From contig NZ_JOEQ01000012.1 in the NCBI RefSeq assembly GCF_000721075.1, positions 248,001 through 312,000 on the forward strand: 64,000 nt of DNA, in the 5' to 3' direction. The notes beneath the pieces were generated by a model. The model made no database searches and was not told the DNA's origin. It saw only the letters and a list, made by a program, of their open reading frames with translations. How positions within the stretch are numbered: position 1 is the stretch's first letter; every line of letters starts with the position of its first letter. A program made the translations under genes and the position numbers. This stretch comes from Streptosporangium amethystogenes (GTDB lineage: Bacteria; Actinomycetota; Actinomycetes; Streptosporangiales; Streptosporangiaceae). Of the stretch, positions 62,929-64,000 are shown piece after piece.

Positions 62929-64000
62929 CAGTGGTCGATACCTTCCATCGCCGCCACCAGCTCGCTGTCCGTCCAGCCGCGCGGTACGTCCTTGACGATC
63001 CTGCCGTGGAACATGACGAGGATGCGGTCGCAGATCCTCAGATCGTCGAGTTCGTCGGAGACCAGCACGGCCCCCGCGCCCCGGTCGGCCGCGTCCTCCA
63101 CCGCGCCGAGCAGGGAGTGCTTGGCCTTGACATCCACCCCGGCGGTCGGGTTGATGACCACGAGCGCGCGGGGGTCGTCGGCGAGCGCCCTGGCCAGCAC
63201 CACCTTCTGGGCGTTGCCGCCGGACAGGTCGGCCACCGGCTGGTCGGGCCCGGTGGTCTTGATGTCCAGCTGTTCGATCATCCGGGCACCGCGCTCGCGG
63301 CGCCGGGCCGGGGACACCGCGCCGAAGCGGCCGAGCTTGTGGGCGATCGGGATGGTCGCGTTCTCGGCGATCGACAGCAGCGGGACGAATCCCTGGTGGT
63401 GCCTGTCCTGGGGGACGAAACCCAGCCCGGCGCGGAGTGCCGACGGCACGTCGCCCTGCCTGACCTCCGTGCCGTTGACCGTCACCGTCCCGGTGTCCGC
63501 CCGGTGCAGGCCGACCAGGGTCTCGGCGAGGCCGACCTTGCCGCTGCTGCCCGAGCCGGCCAGGCCGACGATCTCGCCCGCCTGGACGGTCAGATCCACG
63601 TTCTCGTAGCGGCCGGCGAGGCTGAGCGCCCGCGCCGAGAGCACCACCGGGGCCGAGGTGCCGGGCGTGCGGGTGCGGTACTCATAGGCGGCGGTGGCCT
63701 CGCCGGTCATCGCGTCGACGAGCCGGTCGTGCGGCAGGTCGCCGACCGAGGCGGTGACGATGTGCCGGGCGTCGCGGAAGACCGAGACGCTCTGGCAGAT
63801 CTCGTACACCTCCTCAAGGTGGTGGGAGATGAACATCATCGTGACGCCCTGCTCCCGCAGGGAGCGCATCCGGTCGAAGAGCCGCTGGATGGCGGGGCCG
63901 TCGAGCTGGGCGGTGGGCTCGTCCAGGATGATGAACCGGGCGCCGAACGACAGCGCCCTGGCGATCTCCAGCAGCTGGCGCTGCTCGACGCCGAGATCCC
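62928..64000 (-). CDS. Ribose-type sugar ABC transporter ATPase (partial)
   Basis: The C-terminal ~357 residues of a two-domain RbsA/XylG-type ATPase; the gene continues past the window edge at 64000. Within the first nucleotide-binding domain only the signature-like LGVEQRQLLEIARAL, Walker B FIILDEPTAQLD and switch ISHHLEEV are seen. The second domain is complete but lacks the usual GKxGxGKST Walker A (it reads LAGSGSSGKVGLAETL), retains LSGGNAQKVVLARAL and has VVINPTAGVDVKAK in place of a consensus Walker B. This degeneration of the second site is common in the family. Confidence 0.92.
   Translation of the reverse strand, partial: DLGVEQRQLLEIARALSFGARFIILDEPTAQLDGPAIQRLFDRMRSLREQGVTMMFISHHLEEVYEICQSVSVFRDARHIVTASVGDLPHDRLVDAMTGEATAAYEYRTRTPGTSAPVVLSARALSLAGRYENVDLTVQAGEIVGLAGSGSSGKVGLAETLVGLHRADTGTVTVNGTEVRQGDVPSALRAGLGFVPQDRHHQGFVPLLSIAENATIPIAHKLGRFGAVSPARRRERGARMIEQLDIKTTGPDQPVADLSGGNAQKVVLARALADDPRALVVINPTAGVDVKAKHSLLGAVEDAADRGAGAVLVSDELDDLRICDRILVMFHGRIVKDVPRGWTDSELVAAMEGIDH

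Overview
The window is high-GC DNA with strong GC bias at third codon positions, frequent GTG and TTG starts, paired XRE-regulator/ATP-binding-protein genes, secreted chitinases and a KstR-type steroid locus. Together these point to a filamentous actinobacterium. Streptosporangiales (Streptosporangium or Nonomuraea type) is my best guess, by inference only. I see no rRNA, tRNA, CRISPR array or replication origin.

Layout. 0-6.2 kb: a glycosyltransferase overlapping a CDGSH iron-sulfur protein, the tail of a broken HNH endonuclease, an NAD(P)-binding oxidoreductase, and a divergent unit of a YtrA-type GntR repressor plus membrane protein against a small protein and an ABC-2 exporter. 6.2-15.5 kb: a DksA/TraR zinc-finger protein, a GNAT protein, a large secreted M14 carboxypeptidase, a two-gene copper amine oxidase-like pair and the glycogen branching enzyme GlgB. 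15.5-24 kb: an atypical SDR, an ArsR/SRPBCC pair with twin operators, a secreted GH18 chitinase, a secreted subtilase, SppA and a flavin reductase.

24.6-33.5 kb: a giant secreted RHS/YD-repeat polymorphic toxin with two LamG domains and a C-terminal DNA/RNA non-specific nuclease, followed by an overlapping SUKH (SMI1/KNR4) immunity gene. As written, the toxin gene has a one-base frameshift in a G run. 33.5-42.3 kb is accessory DNA: remnants of a tyrosine recombinase and of an XRE regulator, two 407-residue XRE paralogs sharing an upstream element at identical spacing, RidA with a divergent TetR, a DUF6461 protein, two membrane proteins, and a chain ending in an RsbW-like ATP-binding protein.

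42.5-50 kb: an osmoprotectant (OpuC/ProU-type) ABC transporter, a sigma-factor-like protein with a C-terminal membrane anchor, and a GH19 chitinase. The GH18 and GH19 chitinases share a palindrome just downstream of similarly spaced promoters, so they are probably co-regulated. 50.3-60.1 kb: a steroid side-chain degradation cluster in the same order as the mycobacterial igr operon (fadE28-fadE29-chsH2-chsH1-ltp2), led by an acyl-CoA ligase, with a divergent KstR-like TetR gene, a thiolase and a metallo-hydrolase; three KstR-like operator matches lie in its promoter regions. 60.1-64 kb: a FadR-type GntR regulator, an aldo/keto reductase and the start of a ribose-type sugar ABC transporter that runs off the right edge.
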